This document shows, piece after piece, positions 35,561 through 44,750 of a DNA stretch of 64,000 bases. The notes under the pieces are model-generated. The model searched no databases and was not told the origin of the DNA. It saw only the letters and a program-made list of their open reading frames with translations. This stretch comes from Microbulbifer pacificus (GTDB taxonomy: Bacteria > Pseudomonadota > Gammaproteobacteria > Pseudomonadales > Cellvibrionaceae). The stretch covers positions 2,100,001 through 2,164,000 of the forward strand of contig NZ_CP137555.1 in the NCBI RefSeq assembly GCF_033723955.1, in the 5' to 3' direction. The stretch's first letter is position 1. The number at the start of each line of letters is the position of its first letter. The position numbers and the translations under genes are program-made.

Positions 35561-36211
35561 TTACTCGGTCAGACCGGCGACGTAGTTGGCAACCGCCTTG
35601 ATCTCAGCATCGGACAACTGCTTGGCCACGCTGCGCATGATGCGGTTGTCGCCGTCGTTGGCACGGGTGCCTTCGCGGAATGCTTTCAGCTGAGCTTCCA
35701 CATACTCGGCATACTGACCGGACAGACGCGGATAGCCGGCGGGGGCATTGCCGCGACCGGTCGGGGAGTGACACCCCATGCACGCGGGCACGTTGGTGGT
35801 GCTGTTGCCGGCGCGGAACACCTTGCGACCCAGCGCCAAGCCGTCGACGTTGTCGCCGTTGTTCAGCATCACGGAGAACGCTTCGGAGCCGGACAGCTGG
35901 ATATTCTGGGAGGCAAAGAAGGCCGCCACATCCGCCATGTCCTGGTCACTCATGTTGTCCAGCAAACCGGCCATCTGCGGCACCTTGCGGGCACCACTCT
36001 TGATGTCGTGTATCTGCTTAAGCAGGTATTTTTCACCGAGACCGGCGAGTTTCGGAAAGGCTGGTGCCGGGCTGTTGCCATCCGCACCGTGGCAGGCAGC
36101 ACATACGGCAGCCTTACCCTGCCCCGCAGCGGCGTCACCGGCAGCGTACCCAACCTGGGCAAATGCCACCATCCCCAAAGCCAGAGCGGCCTTCTTTATA
36201 ATGCTGTTCAT
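35561..36211 (-). CDS. Diheme cytochrome c4
   Basis: The 216-residue periplasmic protein has a signal peptide (LGMVAFAQVGYAAGDA) and two heme sites, CAACHG near residue 38 and CMGCHS near 142, each with a downstream Met ligand, consistent with a duplicated class I cytochrome c. Cytochrome c4 delivers electrons to terminal oxidases such as the cox complex encoded further right. It is divergent from engB, with 136 bp between. Confidence 0.93.
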   Translation of the reverse strand: MNSIIKKAALALGMVAFAQVGYAAGDAAAGQGKAAVCAACHGADGNSPAPAFPKLAGLGEKYLLKQIHDIKSGARKVPQMAGLLDNMSDQDMADVAAFFASQNIQLSGSEAFSVMLNNGDNVDGLALGRKVFRAGNSTTNVPACMGCHSPTGRGNAPAGYPRLSGQYAEYVEAQLKAFREGTRANDGDNRIMRSVAKQLSDAEIKAVANYVAGLTE

Positions 36212-36347
36212 ACGTCGTCCTGTTGCGCGCTGAAGTTTTGCATCCGATCTTCGTTGCTGGCAGCAACCATACGCCCGGCAGCCATCAGCGACGATAAAAC
36301 CGCGGCATTATATACTTGCGCGCCATCTGAGTGTACCGGGAAGACTC

Positions 36348-37019
36348 ATGTCTGAATCCAATCCAGAACAAATCAATTATCGCCGCGCGCAATTCCTCAC
36401 CAGCGCGCCCACCCTCACCGAGTGCCCGGAAGATTCCGGTGCCGAAGTGGCCTTTGCCGGGCGCTCCAACGCCGGCAAGTCCAGCGCCATCAATGCGCTT
36501 ACCAACAACGGCAAGCTGGCGCGCACCTCGAAAACCCCGGGGCGCACCCAGCTGATCAATTTCTTCTCACTGGGAGAGTACCAGCGGCTGGTGGACCTAC
36601 CGGGCTACGGCTACGCCAAGGTCACCCGCACCATGAAGGACGAGTGGCAGCGCCACCTGGCCTTCTACCTGGAGCAGCGTCGCTGCCTCAAGGGCTTGGT
36701 GTTGCTGATGGATATCCGCCAGCCACTGAAGGAATTCGACCTGCAAATGCTGAATTGGGCGGTCACATCCGGATTACCGGCGCATATCCTGCTGACCAAG
36801 GCGGACAAGCTCAAAAACGGCCCCGCCAACAACGCCCGTTTTGCCGTGGAGAAAGAGCTCAAAGCCCTGAATCTCTTCACCAATGTTACGGTGCAGACCT
36901 TCTCCGCCCCCAAACGCCAGGGGCTGGAAAAGCTCGAGCAGCGCCTTAACCAGTGGCTGGCCCTGCCAGCGGCAGGGGGTGAGAGCGACGAATCCGGTGC
37001 GGACAAGGAATCAGAGTAG
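36348..37019 (+). CDS. engB: Ribosome-biogenesis GTPase EngB (YsxC/YihA)
   Basis: The 223-residue GTPase has the G1 loop [10 protein letters not shown]3 DLPGYGYA, G4 TKADK and a G5-like FSA. EngB acts in late 50S subunit assembly in the cytoplasm. Its location next to polA with an intervening small-RNA region is conserved in gammaproteobacteria. A short acidic tail ([14 protein letters not shown]) is unremarkable. Confidence 0.97.
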   Translation: MSESNPEQINYRRAQFLTSAPTLTECPEDSGAEVAFAGRSNAGKSSAINALTNNGKLARTSKTPGRTQLINFFSLGEYQRLVDLPGYGYAKVTRTMKDEWQRHLAFYLEQRRCLKGLVLLMDIRQPLKEFDLQMLNWAVTSGLPAHILLTKADKLKNGPANNARFAVEKELKALNLFTNVTVQTFSAPKRQGLEKLEQRLNQWLALPAAGGESDESGADKESE

Positions 37020-37193
37020 GCGCTCGGGGACGCCGGCGCCTGCCGGCAGATCTGCATGCAGGAAGCTTGCGCCGCCAGATTTCTACTAAACTGAAATTGA
37101 GCGCCCGATTTCCCGGCACTGAGCGGGAAGACGATGTGACCCGGAAGCTGCCGGCTAACACGGGGGGCGGATTGACCTGTCGGAACGACGGGC

Positions 37194-37225
37194 AAAAAAA
37201 AGCCGGCAGATTGCAGCTGCCGGCT
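37194..37225 (-). terminator. Intrinsic terminator on the minus strand
   Basis: The 9-bp stem AGCCGGCAG/CTGCCGGCT (37201-37209 and 37217-37225) has a 7-base loop. On the minus strand it is followed by T8 (A-run 37194-37201 on the plus strand). It would end a minus-strand transcript coming from about 37490. No protein gene lies upstream within reach except across the next terminator at 37527. Confidence 0.85.
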
Positions 37226-37490
37226 AGGGGTCAGTGCCCTTGGGGATGGGCACCTGGGGAATGCGCCCAGGGGGACGGGCGCATCCTTGGGTTCTCACCC
37301 AAATTCCACTGCATCCGATGCACTTCCTTCAGTACAAAGACTAAGCTCGGCGGCGAAGGTTCCCCACTTTTTTCGCCGCTTCGGATGCCGGAACTGTATC
37401 CCACAATCACCCCAATCGGGGGCAAATTATTTCCGTTCTGAGACTTTATTCCTCGCAGGCGGAGAAAAACCCCTGCGCCCGTGCAATTAA
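37194..37490 (-). ncRNA. Candidate structured non-coding RNA between polA and engB
   Basis: The minus strand from about 37490 to the terminator at 37194 has no credible coding frame but a chain of hairpins. These include CGCAGG/CCTGCG, CCCC-GATT-GGGG and GCGGCGAA/TTCGCCGC inside a GCATCCGA/TCGGATGC stem. Further on are TTGGGT-GAGA-ACCCAA, ATGCGCCC/GGGCGCAT and GTGCCC/GGGCAC, then the terminator. A TTGCAC box and TATTAA box with 19 bases between lie just upstream (about 37464-37500). I cannot match it to a known RNA family. It shares a 9-base AGCTTAGTC with the smaller RNA at 37527-37608. Confidence 0.5.
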
Positions 37491-37526
37491 TAGTCACACG
37501 CAGTGGCCGCTGTGCAAAATTCAGGC

Positions 37527-37560
37527 AAAAAAAAAGCCCCGATGGGGGTAGTCTCGGGGC
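37527..37560 (-). terminator. Terminator of the ErsA/Spot 42-position small RNA
   Basis: GCCCCGA (37536-37542) pairs with TCGGGGC (37554-37560), followed on the minus strand by T9 (37527-37535). It lies about 170 bp beyond the polA terminator, so it is more likely to end a separate transcript than polA itself. Confidence 0.85.
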
Positions 37561-37608
37561 GAGGGGCTTCTGACTAAGCTTTGGGGATGATGTTGCAATC
37601 CAACGATC
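37527..37608 (-). ncRNA. Probable small RNA at the ErsA/Spot 42 locus
   Basis: In enterobacteria the polA-engB gap encodes Spot 42, and in Pseudomonas aeruginosa it encodes ErsA, which depends on the envelope-stress sigma factor AlgU. Here an AlgU/RpoE-like promoter on the minus strand (37615-37642) precedes about 82 bases ending at the terminator 37527-37560. The 5' part has a C-rich single-stranded stretch (CATCATCCCC) suited to base pairing with mRNA ribosome-binding sites. I cannot align it to either known RNA by eye, so identity is by position, promoter and terminator. Confidence 0.6.
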
Positions 37609-37614
37609 TGCTTC

Positions 37615-37642
37615 TTAGAGAGCCCCTTTTTCGGGTAGTTCC
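37615..37642 (-). promoter_or_regulatory. AlgU/RpoE-like promoter of the small RNA
   Basis: On the minus strand GGAACTA (37642-37636) and TCTAA (37619-37615) are separated by exactly 16 bases, matching the GGAACTT-N16-TCTGA type consensus of extracytoplasmic sigma factors. The predicted start is near 37608. Confidence 0.6.
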
Positions 37643-37703
37643 GCCAACTTTGAAAAAAGACGAAAAAAATTTAAAAATTTTTTCGCCAGGCGAGCGAGTA
37701 AAA

Positions 37704-37727
37704 ACCGGTGGCGACACCGCCACCGGT
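37704..37727 (-). terminator. polA terminator
   Basis: ACCGGTGGCG (37704-37713) pairs perfectly with CGCCACCGGT (37718-37727) around ACAC. On the minus strand it is followed by TTTTTAC. It lies seven bases beyond the polA stop. Confidence 0.85.
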
Positions 37728-37733
37728 CCAGAT

Positions 37734-40481
37734 TCAGTGCGCCTCGTCCCAGTTCGCCCCCTCTCCCAGATCGGCAATCAGAGGCACATCCAGTTGCGCG
37801 GCCCCCTGCATCAACTCCGGAATCCGCTTCACCACCCGCTCGCGCTCGTCCGCCGGTACTTCCAGCACCAGTTCGTCGTGTACTTGCATGATCAAGCGGG
37901 TCTTGAGTTTTTCTTCCCGCAACCAGGCATCCACCGCGATCATCGCGCGCTTGATGATGTCCGCTGCGGTGCCCTGCATGGGCGCATTGATAGCGGTGCG
38001 CTCGGCGGCCTGACGCTGCATCGCGTTGCGCGAGTTGATCTCCGGCAGGTACAGGCGGCGGCCAAACAGGGTCTCGACATAACCTTTGTCTGCCGCCTGC
38101 TTGCGGGTGTTTTCCATATACGCGAGCACACCGGGGTAGCGCGCGAAATAGCGATCGATGTAAGTCTGCGCATCCGCGCGCGGGATATCCAGCTGCTTGG
38201 CGAGACCGAAGGCGCTCATGCCGTAGATCAGACCAAAGTTGATTGCCTTGGCGCGGCGGCGCTGCTCATCGCTGACTTCGTCCACAGGTACTTCGAACAC
38301 CTCCGCCGCGGTGGCACGGTGAATGTCGGCCCCCTCGGCAAACGCATCCAGCAAGCCCTTGTCGCCCGACAGGTGCGCCATGATACGCAGCTCAATCTGC
38401 GAATAGTCTGCGGCCACAATCACACTGCCACCGTTGATCGTTGGATCGGCCACGAATGCCTGGCGGATACGGCGGCCCTCTTCGGTGCGGATGGGAATGT
38501 TCTGCAGGTTCGGGTCCGACGACGACAGGCGCCCGGTGGCGGCCACGGCCTGGTGATAGGAGGTGTGCACGCGGCCGGTAGCCGGGTCGATCATCAGCGG
38601 AAGCTTGTCGGTGTAGGTGTTTTTCAGCTTGGCCATGCCGCGGTACTGCATGATCAGCGCCGGCAGCTTGTGGGACAACGCCAGTTCCTGCAGCACCGGT
38701 TCCGCGGTTGAGGGCGCCCCTTTCGGGGTTTTCTTGATCACCGGGATCTGCAGTTTTTCGAACAGGATGGTGCCGAGCTGCTTGGTCGAGCCCAGATTGA
38801 ACTCCTCACCCGCTTCCTCATACGCCAGCTTTTCCAGCTCACGCATTTTCTGCTCCAGCTCCACCGACTGTTTTTTCAGCATGGCCGCATCGATGTAGGC
38901 TCCGTTGCGCTCGATGCGCGTGAGCACTGGTACCAGCGGCATCTCGATTTCCTCGAGGACTTTCTCCAGGCTCGGCTCTTTGGCCAGGCGGTCACTCAGC
39001 TCCTGGTGCAGGCGCAGGGTGATGTCCGCATCTTCCGCCGCATAGGGGCCGGCCTTTTCCAGTTCGATCTGGTTGAAGGTGAGCTGCTTGGCGCCCTTGC
39101 CGGCGATGTCCTCGAACTTGATCGTGGTCTCATTGAGATACTGCTGGGCCAGGCTGTCCATATCGTGGCGGCCGGCGGTGCTGTTCAGCACGTAGGATTC
39201 GAGCATAGTGTCCCAGGCAATGCCGCGCAGCTCGATCGCGTAATTCGCCAGAATATGGCTGTCGTACTTGAGGTTCTGCCCGACTTTTTTGTATTGCGCA
39301 TCTTCCAGAATCGGCTTCAGCTTGGCCAGTGCGGCGTCGAAATCAACCTGTGCCGGCGCGCCCATATAGTCGTGCGCGAGCGGCAGGTAGGCCGCCTCGC
39401 CCGCTTCCACCGCGAAGCTCACCCCAACCAGTTTCGCCTGCATGTAATTCAGGCTGGTGGTTTCGGTATCAAACGCGAACAGCTCGGCCTTCTTCAGCTT
39501 TGCCAGCCAGCGATCCAGCTCCTGTTCGTCGGTGATCACGCTGTAGTTGCGCTCTACCGCCAGCACTTCTGCCGCCGACTCGCCGCCGTCGCTCCCGCTG
39601 CCCAGCTCGTCCACCCAACCGCGGAATTCCAGCTCGGTAAACAGCTCGCGCAGCTTGTCCGTGTCCGGCTCGCCATTGGCCAGCGCTTCCGGGCGGTAGT
39701 CCATGTCCACATCGGTCTTGATGGTGGCGAGCACGTAGGACATATCGGCCGCGTCCTTGTGCTCCTCCATTTTTTTCGCGAGGGTTTTTGAACCGCGGAA
39801 GCCCAGCGGCGCGATCGCATCCAGGTTCGCGTAGATATCTTTCAGGCTGCCCAGGTTCTGCAGCAGCGCCAGCGCGGTTTTTTCGCCGACACCGGGCACA
39901 CCGGGGATGTTGTCCACCTTGTCGCCCATCAGCGCGAGGAAGTCGATGATGAGCTCCGGGCCCACGCCAAATTTTTCTTTTACGCCGTCCACATCGAGCA
40001 CGGTGTTGGACATGGTGTTTACCAGGGTCACCCCGGGACGCACCAGCTGGGCCATGTCCTTGTCACCGGTGGAGATGATCACTTCCATCCCGTGCTCCGC
40101 GCCCTGTAGAGCAAGGGTGCCGATCACATCGTCCGCCTCTACACCGTCGATGACCAACCGCGGCAGGCCCATGGCGTCGATGATGTCGTGGATCGGCTGG
40201 ATCTGCGCACGCAGGTCGTCGGGCATCGGCGGGCGGTGGGACTTGTAGTGCTCGAACAGCTCGTCGCGGAAGGTCTTGCCCTTGGCATCAAACACCACCA
40301 CTACCGGACTATCCGGATGCTCCTTCAGGTGCTTGCGCAGCATGGAAATCACACCGCGCACGGCGCCGGTGGGCTGGCCCTTGCTGGTGGCGAGCGGCGG
40401 CAGGGCGTGGAAGGCGCGGTAGAGATAGGAAGAACCGTCCACCAGGATCAGCGGCGCGGTGGTGCTTTTGTCATTACTCAT
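37734..40481 (-). CDS. polA: DNA polymerase I
   Basis: This is the full-length 915-residue enzyme. Residues 1-295 are the 5'-3' exonuclease ([21 protein letters not shown]). About 310-520 is the proofreading domain with all acidic motifs present ([40 protein letters not shown]). About 530-915 is the polymerase with motif [17 protein letters not shown], motif [17 protein letters not shown] and motif [11 protein letters not shown]. It acts in Okazaki fragment processing and repair. It is monocistronic between its own terminator (37704-37727) and a 190-bp upstream gap. Confidence 0.99.
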   Translation of the reverse strand: MSNDKSTTAPLILVDGSSYLYRAFHALPPLATSKGQPTGAVRGVISMLRKHLKEHPDSPVVVVFDAKGKTFRDELFEHYKSHRPPMPDDLRAQIQPIHDIIDAMGLPRLVIDGVEADDVIGTLALQGAEHGMEVIISTGDKDMAQLVRPGVTLVNTMSNTVLDVDGVKEKFGVGPELIIDFLALMGDKVDNIPGVPGVGEKTALALLQNLGSLKDIYANLDAIAPLGFRGSKTLAKKMEEHKDAADMSYVLATIKTDVDMDYRPEALANGEPDTDKLRELFTELEFRGWVDELGSGSDGGESAAEVLAVERNYSVITDEQELDRWLAKLKKAELFAFDTETTSLNYMQAKLVGVSFAVEAGEAAYLPLAHDYMGAPAQVDFDAALAKLKPILEDAQYKKVGQNLKYDSHILANYAIELRGIAWDTMLESYVLNSTAGRHDMDSLAQQYLNETTIKFEDIAGKGAKQLTFNQIELEKAGPYAAEDADITLRLHQELSDRLAKEPSLEKVLEEIEMPLVPVLTRIERNGAYIDAAMLKKQSVELEQKMRELEKLAYEEAGEEFNLGSTKQLGTILFEKLQIPVIKKTPKGAPSTAEPVLQELALSHKLPALIMQYRGMAKLKNTYTDKLPLMIDPATGRVHTSYHQAVAATGRLSSSDPNLQNIPIRTEEGRRIRQAFVADPTINGGSVIVAADYSQIELRIMAHLSGDKGLLDAFAEGADIHRATAAEVFEVPVDEVSDEQRRRAKAINFGLIYGMSAFGLAKQLDIPRADAQTYIDRYFARYPGVLAYMENTRKQAADKGYVETLFGRRLYLPEINSRNAMQRQAAERTAINAPMQGTAADIIKRAMIAVDAWLREEKLKTRLIMQVHDELVLEVPADERERVVKRIPELMQGAAQLDVPLIADLGEGANWDEAH

Positions 40482-40671
40482 AGGGAATCGGGGAATTCGG
40501 TTGCGGGTGAGTTGCTTGAGATTGGTTTAGCGTTGCTGGGCGACAGGATACCCGCGATCGGCATTTTGCGCTCGCTCCGCCGCCACCAGCGCGCCGGTCA
40601 CCGCACTGGCACCAACCTCTACCCACGAGCTTCTAGGCTTGTATCAGGGATATCGCACAGAGGTAATCACA

Positions 40672-41097
40672 ATGAAACCCCGCCTTTACCCCGCGGTGTC
40701 GCTGGCTGCGGTTATGGCCGCCGGCGCACGGGCCGAAGATCAAGCTATGGAGCATGTGGAAGTCATCGGCTATCCCACGCCGCAGGTTGCGGAGCGAGCC
40801 TCGGATAGCGAAAAGCTCGCTGCGAAGCAGGCCGAGCAATACCGCGAGGAGCTGCTGCAACTGTTGCGTGAAGCCCAGCGTAAACGACTGCAAGCGCTGC
40901 GTCTCGAAGGTGTCACCTCAAACAAGGAAACCCTAGCGGAGGAGACGCCAGCGGAACAGCAGCAACAACTGGCACCAGTGGGCGTGGAGACCGAGCCGGT
41001 CAAGCTCGAACAACCGCTCAGGCTGGAACAGAAAGCCGGCGAGGTGCAGCCGGCGCGGAAATCCGAAGGCGAACAGTCGCAGCAGGAGCCGTCCTGA
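40672..41097 (+). CDS. Small periplasmic protein of unknown function
   Basis: The 141-residue product starts at the ATG at 40672, where a clean signal peptide begins (MKPRLYPAVSLAAVMAAGARA). An upstream in-frame TTG would add eleven residues before it and is less likely. The mature part has a helical Glu/Gln/Lys/Arg-rich region (SEKLAAKQAEQYREELLQLL) and a Glu/Gln-rich tail. I do not recognise a family. It converges on znuA, twelve bases apart, and is divergent from polA. Confidence 0.6.
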   Translation: MKPRLYPAVSLAAVMAAGARAEDQAMEHVEVIGYPTPQVAERASDSEKLAAKQAEQYREELLQLLREAQRKRLQALRLEGVTSNKETLAEETPAEQQQQLAPVGVETEPVKLEQPLRLEQKAGEVQPARKSEGEQSQQEPS

Positions 41098-41109
41098 TTC
41101 GCAGCGCGA

Positions 41110-42054
41110 TCACCGGCTGTGATCAGGAACCTTACCCAGGCACTGGCGCGCATCCGCCAGCAGTTGCTCCATCAGCTGGCGAAAGTTAGCACCCGCTGGC
41201 AGGGTTGAGCCCAGGGGGTCGAGGGCCTGGTAACCCAAATTGAGATTCGCCGCAGTCTGGCGGTCGCGATCATTGGCGGGAACTTCACCGAACAGGCAGC
41301 CGCGCACCGCGTCACCCTCTTCCGTGTCGCCGTTATCCGCCGGCAGCGCTCCGTGCTTTTCCAGCATGGCGCGCGCGCCGTGCTGGTGGCTGGCGGAACC
41401 GCCAAGGCTCTCTACTTTTACCCCGGCCGGGCCAAAGAACTGTGCGTAGGCCTTGTGGGTGGAGACGATGGGCGTGTCGCGATAGGCCCACAGCGCGCGG
41501 TCCTGCACCTTCTGCAGGTTGGCCATGGCGCGAGAGAAATCCCGCGCGCGCTCGCGGTAGGCATCCGCCTGTGCCGGATTCAGTTGGGCAAGGCGGCTAG
41601 CGATATGCGCGGCCATCACCGCCGCATTGCGCGGGCGTAGCCACAGGTGGGGGTCGTCCTGATCCGCGCCGTCGAATTCGTAGCCACCCGCTGCCAGCAG
41701 CCCCAACTGGCGCGCCGGCGGCAACAGCGACATCTGCCGCGCCAGTACCGACTCCATCGCCGGTCCCATCCAGATCACCAGCTGCGCCTTTTCCATCGCC
41801 ATGCGATCGGTAACCTTGGGAGCGTAGTGGTGGGGATCCCCCCCCTGCACCAACTGCCGCACCGGAATGTCTTCGCCCACAATCTCACGGGTGATCAGTG
41901 CCAGTGGGCCGATGCTTACCACAATCTCGTCGCTGCCTGCCGGCTGGGTAGATTCCGGCTTGCCACAGGCCTGCAGGACCACCCCAAGCACAATGAAAGA
42001 CAGGCGGATGGCGACGGTGTTCTTGAATGATCGCGGCGACAAAAACTTCAACAT
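41110..42054 (-). CDS. znuA: Zinc ABC transporter substrate-binding lipoprotein ZnuA
   Basis: The family of cluster A-I metal-binding proteins is clear. Metal ligands are His in DPHHYAPK, His in DPHLWLRPRNA and His in STHKAYAQFF, with an acidic ligand late in the protein (LDPLGST). The ATG at 42054 begins a lipoprotein signal ending LQAC (FIVLGVVLQACGKPES), so the start further upstream is not used. It is divergent from znuC-znuB across a 132-bp gap with a 17-bp palindrome. No zur gene lies between the two, unlike in Pseudomonas. Confidence 0.9.
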   Translation of the reverse strand: MLKFLSPRSFKNTVAIRLSFIVLGVVLQACGKPESTQPAGSDEIVVSIGPLALITREIVGEDIPVRQLVQGGDPHHYAPKVTDRMAMEKAQLVIWMGPAMESVLARQMSLLPPARQLGLLAAGGYEFDGADQDDPHLWLRPRNAAVMAAHIASRLAQLNPAQADAYRERARDFSRAMANLQKVQDRALWAYRDTPIVSTHKAYAQFFGPAGVKVESLGGSASHQHGARAMLEKHGALPADNGDTEEGDAVRGCLFGEVPANDRDRQTAANLNLGYQALDPLGSTLPAGANFRQLMEQLLADARQCLGKVPDHSR

Positions 42055-42102
42055 GACTACCCGGTTCGACGCCGGGCAGTGGGCCCGGGTTGGCGAAAAA
42101 TA

Positions 42103-42119
42103 GTGCGATATAATCACAC
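42103..42119. promoter_or_regulatory. Zur-like palindrome in the znu divergent promoter
   Basis: GTGCGAT (42103-42109) and ATCACAC (42113-42119) are complementary at six of seven positions around ATA. The AT-rich core and the place between znuA and znuCB fit a Zur operator, although it differs from the common GTTATA-type half-site. Confidence 0.45.
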
Positions 42120-42185
42120 CCGGCTTACACTCGCCAGCCGAATTCACCCATCCTTTTTAAACGTTCACCCGATCTGGAGTCTCCC

Positions 42186-43007
42186 CTGAGCGCATCCGCA
42201 CCGCTTATCCGCGCCCACAATATCGGCTTGGAAATCGCCGGTCGGCAGCTGCTGCGGGATATTTCCCTGGAGCTGCAGCCGGCGGAAATCGTCACTGTCA
42301 TCGGCCCCAACGGCGCCGGCAAAACCACCCTGTTGCGCCTGCTGCTGGGCCTGACCAAGCCCACTTCCGGTACGGTGGAGCGTCGCCCCGGTCTGCGCCT
42401 TGGCTACATGCCCCAGCGGCTGCAGATTGACGCCACTATGCCGATGACCGTGGGCCGCTTCCTGCAACTGGGGATCGATGGGGTAAAGGTCGCGGACGCC
42501 CTCGCGCGGGTGGGCGCAGCGCAACTGGCGGGCGCGCGCCTTGCGGATCTCTCCGGTGGCGAGATGCAGCGGGTACTGCTGGCGCGGGCCGCCGCGCGCA
42601 AACCACAGCTACTGGTGCTGGATGAGCCCACCCAGGGCGTGGATGTCGGCGGCCAAAGCGAGGTGTACCAATTAATTGCGCAGCTGCGCGACGAACTGCA
42701 CTGCGGTGTGCTGCTGGTCTCCCACGACCTGCACCTGGTGATGGCCGCTACCGACCGGGTGCTGTGCGTGAACCAGCACATCTGCTGTCACGGCCACCCG
42801 GAACAGGTGAGCAAGGATCCGGTGTATCTGGAGATGTTCGGCGACAAACTCGCGCTGTATACCCACCAGCACAATCACCACCACGACCTGAGCGGCGAGG
42901 TGGTGGATGACGGTGGCTGTAACCATGGACATGATCACGACCATTCTCACGGGCACCATCACACCTCACACAGCACTGCAGACAAACTGGATCAGGACGC
43001 ACCGTGA
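42186..43007 (+). CDS. znuC: Zinc ABC transporter ATPase ZnuC, probable CTG start
   Basis: The ATPase has Walker [10 protein letters not shown], signature LSGGE and Walker [11 protein letters not shown]. The C-terminus is His-rich ([25 protein letters not shown]), typical of zinc-linked ZnuC proteins. The start is unusual: a CTG at 42186 has GGAG six bases upstream and gives the expected family N-terminus ([20 protein letters not shown]). A TTG at 42228 has no ribosome-binding site and would remove those residues. No in-frame ATG or GTG precedes the conserved part. It overlaps znuB by GTGA. Confidence 0.9.
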   Translation: MSASAPLIRAHNIGLEIAGRQLLRDISLELQPAEIVTVIGPNGAGKTTLLRLLLGLTKPTSGTVERRPGLRLGYMPQRLQIDATMPMTVGRFLQLGIDGVKVADALARVGAAQLAGARLADLSGGEMQRVLLARAAARKPQLLVLDEPTQGVDVGGQSEVYQLIAQLRDELHCGVLLVSHDLHLVMAATDRVLCVNQHICCHGHPEQVSKDPVYLEMFGDKLALYTHQHNHHHDLSGEVVDDGGCNHGHDHDHSHGHHHTSHSTADKLDQDAP

Positions 43008-43813
43008 ACGAATTTTCCCAGCTGTTGCACAGCCAGTTTCTCTGGTTCGCCCTCGCCGCCGGATTGCTGGTCGCCCTGGTCAGCGGACCACTGGGCTGCT
43101 TCGCCGTGTGGCGGCGCATGGCCTATTTCGGCGATACCCTCGCCCATTCCGCGCTGCTCGGTGTAACCCTGGGCTTTGTTCTGCATATACAGCCCACCCT
43201 CGCAGTGGGTGCCACCAGCTGCCTGCTGGCACTACTGCTGGTGTACTTCCACCGCCACCAGAATCTGTCGGTGGATACCCTGCTGGGTATTCTCTCCCAC
43301 TCCATGCTCGCGCTGGGTATCGTTACCGTGAGCCTGCTGAACATCAATGTGGATCTGCTGTCACTGCTGCTCGGAGACCTGCTCGCGGTCTCCGGCCGTG
43401 ACCTGATCCTGATGGCGGCCGCTGCGTTGGTGATCGCCCTGTTGCTGTGGCGACTGTGGCCGAAATTGCTGGCGTTTACCCTGCACGAAGAACTGGCGGC
43501 GGTGGAAGGTGTGAAAATCGAGCGCGTGCGCCTGGCGCTGATGCTGATGCTGGCACTGCTGATTGCGATTGCGATGAAAGTAGTGGGTGTGCTGCTGATC
43601 ACCGCGCTGCTGATCATTCCCGCGGCCACCGCACGGCGGATTTCCTCCACACCTGAACAAATGGCCGGCTTCGCCTCATTGATCGGCTGCGTATCGGTAC
43701 TGCTCGGTCTCGCCTCCTCGGTGATCTGGGACAGCCCGGCGGGTCCGTCCATAGTGCTGGCAGCGGGTATCCTGTTTTTACTGGGACAGTTTTTTCACCG
43801 CGAGGCGGCCTGA
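43004..43813 (+). CDS. znuB: Zinc ABC transporter permease ZnuB
   Basis: The 269-residue inner-membrane protein has about eight helices, with the family segment [20 protein letters not shown] near the N-terminus. The GTG start at 43004 overlaps the znuC stop (43005-43007). With ZnuA and ZnuC it forms the high-affinity zinc importer. Confidence 0.95.
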   Translation: MNEFSQLLHSQFLWFALAAGLLVALVSGPLGCFAVWRRMAYFGDTLAHSALLGVTLGFVLHIQPTLAVGATSCLLALLLVYFHRHQNLSVDTLLGILSHSMLALGIVTVSLLNINVDLLSLLLGDLLAVSGRDLILMAAAALVIALLLWRLWPKLLAFTLHEELAAVEGVKIERVRLALMLMLALLIAIAMKVVGVLLITALLIIPAATARRISSTPEQMAGFASLIGCVSVLLGLASSVIWDSPAGPSIVLAAGILFLLGQFFHREAA

Positions 43814-43836
43814 TCCCCGGCCTCAATGTCCCGGAA

Positions 43837-44628
43837 TCAACCGGGATATTTCAGCAGCGTCATGTGCAGCAGGTTCACTCCCCAGTGGGTAAGCACGCAG
43901 GCCCAGAAGCTTCCACGTAGCTGCCATACCAGTGCGTACCCCAGGCCCGCGATACCAACCAGCGCCAGCAGGGATGGTGACGCGGCCCAGCTGGTATGCA
44001 GGCTGGTGAATACTGCCGCAACCATGAGCATGCCCACCCATTTCCATTTTTTCAGGCAGGTATCCAGCCCGCGCTGCAACACCCAGCGGAAAAATCCCTC
44101 TTCGGCAATGCACACCACCAGCAGGTTGATCAGTGCGGCAATGGCAATAGTGGCATTGAGCTTGAGATCGACGCCGATCAGGATGGCGCCGGCCACAATC
44201 GGCACGGCGATGACCGCCAACATCAACGGCAGGTCCGCGCGCTTTAGTGGCTGTGGCCGCATCAGCATGAACAACACGATGGTCAGGGCGATTACCGCCT
44301 TTGCCGGGCGGAAGCTCGCGTAAATCACATTGCCATCGGCATCACTGTAAGGTGGCAATGCAGTAATGTGCGCGTTTTCGGGAACCACACCGCTGTTGAC
44401 CACCAGCATCAAAAGACCGGTGATGAAAAAGCTCACCGCTTTTTTCCAGCGCGCGGTATTTTCAATCGCCACCAATCCCAGCCAGATGGCGGGCGCAAAT
44501 ACGCCAACCCAACCGAAGGGAATGGCGAGCAGACACAGGAAGGCGGCGGGCAGCCACAGGCTTTTGTTGTCGAAAGGCTCCGCCGTGCGAATTACCGGCG
44601 CGCCCTGCTGGACGTTAAGCGAAAACAT
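43837..44628 (-). CDS. CPBP-family intramembrane metalloprotease
   Basis: The 263-residue protein has about eight membrane helices and the CPBP (CAAX/Rce1-like) motifs: EE followed by R in CIAEEGFFRWVLQRGL, FTSLHTSWA, and HWGVNLLHM. CPBP proteases cleave membrane or precursor peptides, and some are immunity-type proteins. Substrate cannot be inferred. It stands alone between znuB (convergent) and the cox assembly genes. Confidence 0.9.
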   Translation of the reverse strand: MFSLNVQQGAPVIRTAEPFDNKSLWLPAAFLCLLAIPFGWVGVFAPAIWLGLVAIENTARWKKAVSFFITGLLMLVVNSGVVPENAHITALPPYSDADGNVIYASFRPAKAVIALTIVLFMLMRPQPLKRADLPLMLAVIAVPIVAGAILIGVDLKLNATIAIAALINLLVVCIAEEGFFRWVLQRGLDTCLKKWKWVGMLMVAAVFTSLHTSWAASPSLLALVGIAGLGYALVWQLRGSFWACVLTHWGVNLLHMTLLKYPG

Positions 44629-44750
44629 AGAAATTCCATTTTCGTCATTGAATTGATCGCATACACCATCTTAGCGCCAGTGATGGTTGATTTCAGAGTT
44701 GCTTGCCCGCGGTGAGACCTGCATCCATAAAACGACCAGAAATTTCTTTT

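Noticed and set aside
37146-37226. Direct repeat AGCTGCCGGCTA at 37146-37157 and 37215-37226
   Set aside because: The second copy is one arm of the terminator; the first has no partner arm, and 12 bases could recur by chance or as a terminator remnant.
37067-37441. A 124-codon plus-strand frame in the engB-polA gap
   Set aside because: It crosses the minus-strand terminator and several hairpins and shows no protein-like features.
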